A DNA stretch of 64,000 bases. It comes from JABDMH01 sp965223025 (lineage in GTDB: Bacteria; Bacteroidota; Bacteroidia; Chitinophagales; Saprospiraceae). Location of the stretch: the NCBI GenBank assembly GCA_965223025.1, contig CBDCVP010000022.1, positions 1,488,001 to 1,552,000 of the forward strand, written 5' to 3'. Below, in pieces: positions 61,260 through 64,000 of this stretch. The notes under the pieces were generated by a model. It did not search any database. It saw only the letters and a program-made list of their open reading frames with translations, and had not been told where the DNA came from. Position 1 is the stretch's first letter; each line of letters begins with the position of its first letter. Made by a program: the position numbers and the translations under genes.

Positions 61260-62273
61260 TCAAGGTAGATAGACCATCTGATAGTTTGATCTCTGCAGCT
61301 CCGCATAAAACGCCCTGATCTGAGCTTTGCATTGTTTGCGTTGCTGTTTCTTCAGCACCTTGATGGCATCAATAATTTCATAGAATTCCGCTTCCTTCGA
61401 TCGGAATAGCTCAAAGACTTGATCCATCACATGTTGGTTTTCGCGATTTCCTAGGTAGATGCGCTCTAAGCGATCATGGTCTGAGGTAAAGGCATAGGGG
61501 GCATCGACAAAAAGTGAGAAATCAAAATCATAGGGAATGGGAATCAGCTCATCAGAGTGATCAATAAGCTTCACATTTTGATCGGCAGTGATACTCACAT
61601 CACGGTTGCCAATCATGTACTGAAATAGTGCAAATAGCTCATAGTGATAGGCATTTAAAGTACGTTCATCAGAGGGCAACCCATCGTACCAAGCACAATC
61701 CAATCGCTGTGACACCCCCTTATCACTTTCCAGCATCATCACATGCCCCTTGACCTGATCGTCGCTGTCGATATCGCGGTACACAATCGGCAAAAGAAGA
61801 GTCCTATATGAGTATTCTGTGAGTGATTCATACAAGCAGTAGGCTACATACTCCCTGGCTAGTGTCTGTTTGGCGCCACGCACGGACATACATTGAGTCA
61901 CAAATTTGTACTCGTCATATCTCTTTAGAGATCTTTTCTTCAGATCGTCTTCATCAAAATCTAGTTTAAAAGGAGGAAAGTCACAATTCTTTCTACGGTA
62001 TTGTCCCCGCAGCAAGATATCACATGATAAGAATAAGGACTCCTCGTCCGAATTGGTCAGCGCAAATAAGCCAGGATTACGCTGTGTAGACTCGCGGTCT
62101 TGCAAAAAAGTCTCGAAATCAAAACTCAAGTGTAAGGAGGGCTGATTTTGCAGCTTGACCAGCTCAAAAAGAGCGTACTTCTCGTCTGCAGTCCAACCGT
62201 GGGAGCCTTGGGCTGTACAGACACTCAGCCAACCAGCCGACAACAAAAAGGTGAAAAAGGCCTTTGAAAACAT
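61260..62273 (-). CDS. secreted protein with CotH-like kinase features
   Basis: The 337-residue protein has a signal peptide (cut near residue 22, after TAQ). Blocks at CotH-like places: LRGQYRRKNCDFPPFKLDF, AREYVAYCLYESLTEYSYRT, YMIGNRDVS (GNxD, catalytic-loop-like) and IPIPYDFDFSLF (DFD, DFG-like). I believe it belongs to a Bacteroidota family distantly related to CotH atypical kinases; this is a judgement from motif order, not proven. It stands convergent to the MazG-like gene (8-bp gap) and divergent from the phosphatase. Confidence 0.6.
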   Translation of the reverse strand: MFSKAFFTFLLSAGWLSVCTAQGSHGWTADEKYALFELVKLQNQPSLHLSFDFETFLQDRESTQRNPGLFALTNSDEESLFLSCDILLRGQYRRKNCDFPPFKLDFDEDDLKKRSLKRYDEYKFVTQCMSVRGAKQTLAREYVAYCLYESLTEYSYRTLLLPIVYRDIDSDDQVKGHVMMLESDKGVSQRLDCAWYDGLPSDERTLNAYHYELFALFQYMIGNRDVSITADQNVKLIDHSDELIPIPYDFDFSLFVDAPYAFTSDHDRLERIYLGNRENQHVMDQVFELFRSKEAEFYEIIDAIKVLKKQQRKQCKAQIRAFYAELQRSNYQMVYLP

Positions 62274-62418
62274 ATGCTATAAATAGAGTATTTTCGTCGC
62301 AAAATTATGTATTACCCAATACATGGATCTGAAAAATTGTCAGATTAATTCATGCCGTCGGTCTGTTTATTGAGCTTTGCGACAGATGAAGTCAGGACAT
62401 TCAACAAAACATGTTTTC

Positions 62419-63543
62419 ATGTCGATAAAAATAAGCTGTCTCCTTGCTATCATCGCTCTTTATGCCTGCTCGACCAGTCTGCAATCATCACAGTCTGCAC
62501 AAAAGCTCAAAAAGACGCCTACCAACATTATTTTTCTGATCGGTGATGGCATGGGGCTTTCTCATATTTCTGCTGCCAACTATTCCTCTAAAAAGACATT
62601 AGCCATTGATCAGTTCAGCACAGTGGGATTGCAAAAGACATCTTGCAAAGACAAGCTAATCACAGATTCTGCTGCTAGCGCTGCTGCAATGGCTCGAGGT
62701 ATCAAGGCCAATTACAACACATTTGGCTCTGATCTTAACGATAGGGCGCCCAAATCCATTCTCGAAGAAGCGGAGGCCCTGGGTATGGCCACCGGCATTA
62801 CCGTCACCTCCTCCCTGACCCACGCTACACCAGCAGCATTCGTGACCTATCAGGAATCCAGATCACTTAATGAAGGCATTGCTGCTGATTATCTCGACCT
62901 GGATGTGGATTACCTTGTAGGTGGAGGTAAAAAGTTCTTTGATCGTCGCCAGAATGACGATCGCGACTTACTACATGAGCTAAAGGCAAAGAACTATCAG
63001 GTGAGGAGTTATCTCGACCTGGACATCGATGCGTTGAACATCGACTCAGAGAAGAATTTCGTTTACTTCACAGCTGATTCTGAGCCGCTGTCCCACATGG
63101 CCGGTCGTGAGTATTTTGTTCCGGCCTGCTCAATCGGCCTGAGCTATCTAGATCGAAAGACAAAGTCTGGCTTTTTCTACTTAATAGAATCATCCCAAAT
63201 TGACTGGGCCGGTCATGCCAACGAAGCAAGAATGGTGATCGACGAACTCTTAGAGTTTGATAAAGTGATCAAGAATGTGATTGACTTTGCTAGAAAGGAT
63301 GGAAATACCCTGGTCATTTTGACAGCAGATCATGAAACCGGTGGATTAGCAATCATCGGAGAGAATAAAAAACATCATCTTGATATCGCATTTTCTACTA
63401 AACAGCATACCGCCACGATGGTACCCATCTTTGCATTTGGTCCCGGATCCGAACAATTTGCAGGTGTATATGAAAACACGGAGATATTTCATAAACTGAT
63501 GAAATTAATGCATGGTGCGATCGAACCTTCACAAAAATCATGA
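62419..63543 (+). CDS. alkaline phosphatase (PhoA family) lipoprotein
   Basis: The protein has about 374 residues with a lipobox (IIALYACS). The alkaline phosphatase fold shows LIGDGMGLSHIS (metal Asp), TDSAASAAAMARG with the catalytic serine, THATPAAF, DWAGHAN and LTADHETGG, the metal ligands. It releases phosphate from monoesters in the periplasm or at the cell surface. An upstream TTG at 62377 keeps the frame but would put 14 residues before the signal. It overlaps the next gene by 4 bp. Confidence 0.93.
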   Translation: MSIKISCLLAIIALYACSTSLQSSQSAQKLKKTPTNIIFLIGDGMGLSHISAANYSSKKTLAIDQFSTVGLQKTSCKDKLITDSAASAAAMARGIKANYNTFGSDLNDRAPKSILEEAEALGMATGITVTSSLTHATPAAFVTYQESRSLNEGIAADYLDLDVDYLVGGGKKFFDRRQNDDRDLLHELKAKNYQVRSYLDLDIDALNIDSEKNFVYFTADSEPLSHMAGREYFVPACSIGLSYLDRKTKSGFFYLIESSQIDWAGHANEARMVIDELLEFDKVIKNVIDFARKDGNTLVILTADHETGGLAIIGENKKHHLDIAFSTKQHTATMVPIFAFGPGSEQFAGVYENTEIFHKLMKLMHGAIEPSQKS

Positions 63544-64000
63544 TGAACGCCAAACACCCAGCAACTTATGAGATCAACACCAGATCCTGGATCAAGCAGT
63601 TTGGACCCAATGCTGGACTAAAAGACATTCCTGACCAATACTGGAAGCAACTTCGCAAGAAAGGCATTGATTATGTCTGGCTGATGGGAGTCTGGCAAAC
63701 CACAAACTCCTCGATAGAGGCTTATTGCTTTCATCCTGATCTGATCCGTGCTTACGATCGTGTAAATCCAGCGTGGACAAAGGAAGACATTTACGGATCG
63801 CCCTATGCCATTGAAGACTACCAGGTAGCGACTCAGCTGGGCACCAATGAGGATCTAAAGATGGTGCAAGAAGCACTGCATCGTCACCATATGGGACTTA
63901 TCCTGGATTTTATTCCCAATCATTTTAATGCACATAGTTCCCTGATCAAATCAGTACCAGAAGTGTTTCTTCAAGCTTCAGAAGCGCAGTATAGGGATGA
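63540..64000 (+). CDS. GH13 alpha-amylase family protein (partial, 5' part)
   Basis: The reading frame runs from an ATG overlapping the phosphatase stop (ATGATGA, 63540) to the window edge, 153 codons. It shows the start of a GH13 barrel: YEINTRSWIKQFG, YVWLMGVWQT, GSPYAIEDYQV and the first conserved region LILDFIPNHFNAHS (DxxxNH). The catalytic residues lie beyond the window. Substrate unknown. Confidence 0.9.
   Translation, partial: MMNAKHPATYEINTRSWIKQFGPNAGLKDIPDQYWKQLRKKGIDYVWLMGVWQTTNSSIEAYCFHPDLIRAYDRVNPAWTKEDIYGSPYAIEDYQVATQLGTNEDLKMVQEALHRHHMGLILDFIPNHFNAHSSLIKSVPEVFLQASEAQYRD

Overview
The window looks like a chromosomal segment of a Bacteroidota bacterium, most likely Saprospiria-like (phylum confident, class inferred). 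Pointers: C-terminal type IX secretion (T9SS) sorting domains on two secreted enzymes, DUF4175 and DUF4294 proteins, a 31-residue AURKAIP1/COX24-type ribosomal protein, mevalonate-pathway mvaD, paired OmpH/Skp genes, start codons without a clear Shine-Dalgarno, and many TAnnTTTG promoter -7 elements.

Region 1 (1-14 kb) is accessory. A YehP-like VWA gene is followed by a decayed rfbA. Then come a DoxX-like/MbnP/MbnH operon (copper-binding lipoprotein plus di-haem enzyme), a conserved unknown protein, hairpins and an insertion-sequence remnant, a secreted protein with two fused animal-type haem peroxidase domains, and a Crp/Fnr regulator. The region ends at a decayed VWA 3' end followed by an intact rfbA. 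The block is thus bracketed by two copies of the same VWA/rfbA convergent junction, each with the opposite gene decayed. That is what a tandem duplication or single-crossover integration would leave. The MbnP/MbnH operon and the peroxidase share a pair of palindromes 22 bp apart at the same distance from their promoters, which suggests joint control, possibly by the adjacent Crp/Fnr protein.

Region 2 (14-36 kb) is mostly housekeeping. It has rlmD, a PorE-like OmpA protein, TPR proteins, a radical SAM protein, pth, a glycosyltransferase, rng, the small ribosomal protein, HU, yicC-gmk-apaG, an O6-alkylguanine-DNA alkyltransferase, tRNA-Phe(GAA), an MtfA-like protein without its zinc motif, a secreted GH5 enzyme, a GT2 enzyme, rsmG, an MscS channel, two OmpH chaperones, a rhodanese and mvaD.

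Region 3 (36-57 kb) holds DUF4294, a second PD40/OmpA protein, a PAP2-like membrane protein, dapD, an M1 aminopeptidase, a DUF4956-CotH-VTC cluster, DUF4175 with an anti-sigma-type ATPase and ybeY, and the thrABC operon. Two palindromes matching ParB-binding parS sites lie at the thrC start codon and inside thrC.

Region 4 (57-64 kb) has an alpha/beta hydrolase, ctaA, and an AT-rich 500-bp gap with a cluster of DnaA-box-like sequences (a candidate replication origin, not proven). It continues with a degenerate SRAP homologue, dtd, a MazG-like protein, a CotH-like secreted protein, alkaline phosphatase and the start of a GH13 enzyme. No CRISPR array, rRNA or intact insertion sequence was seen.
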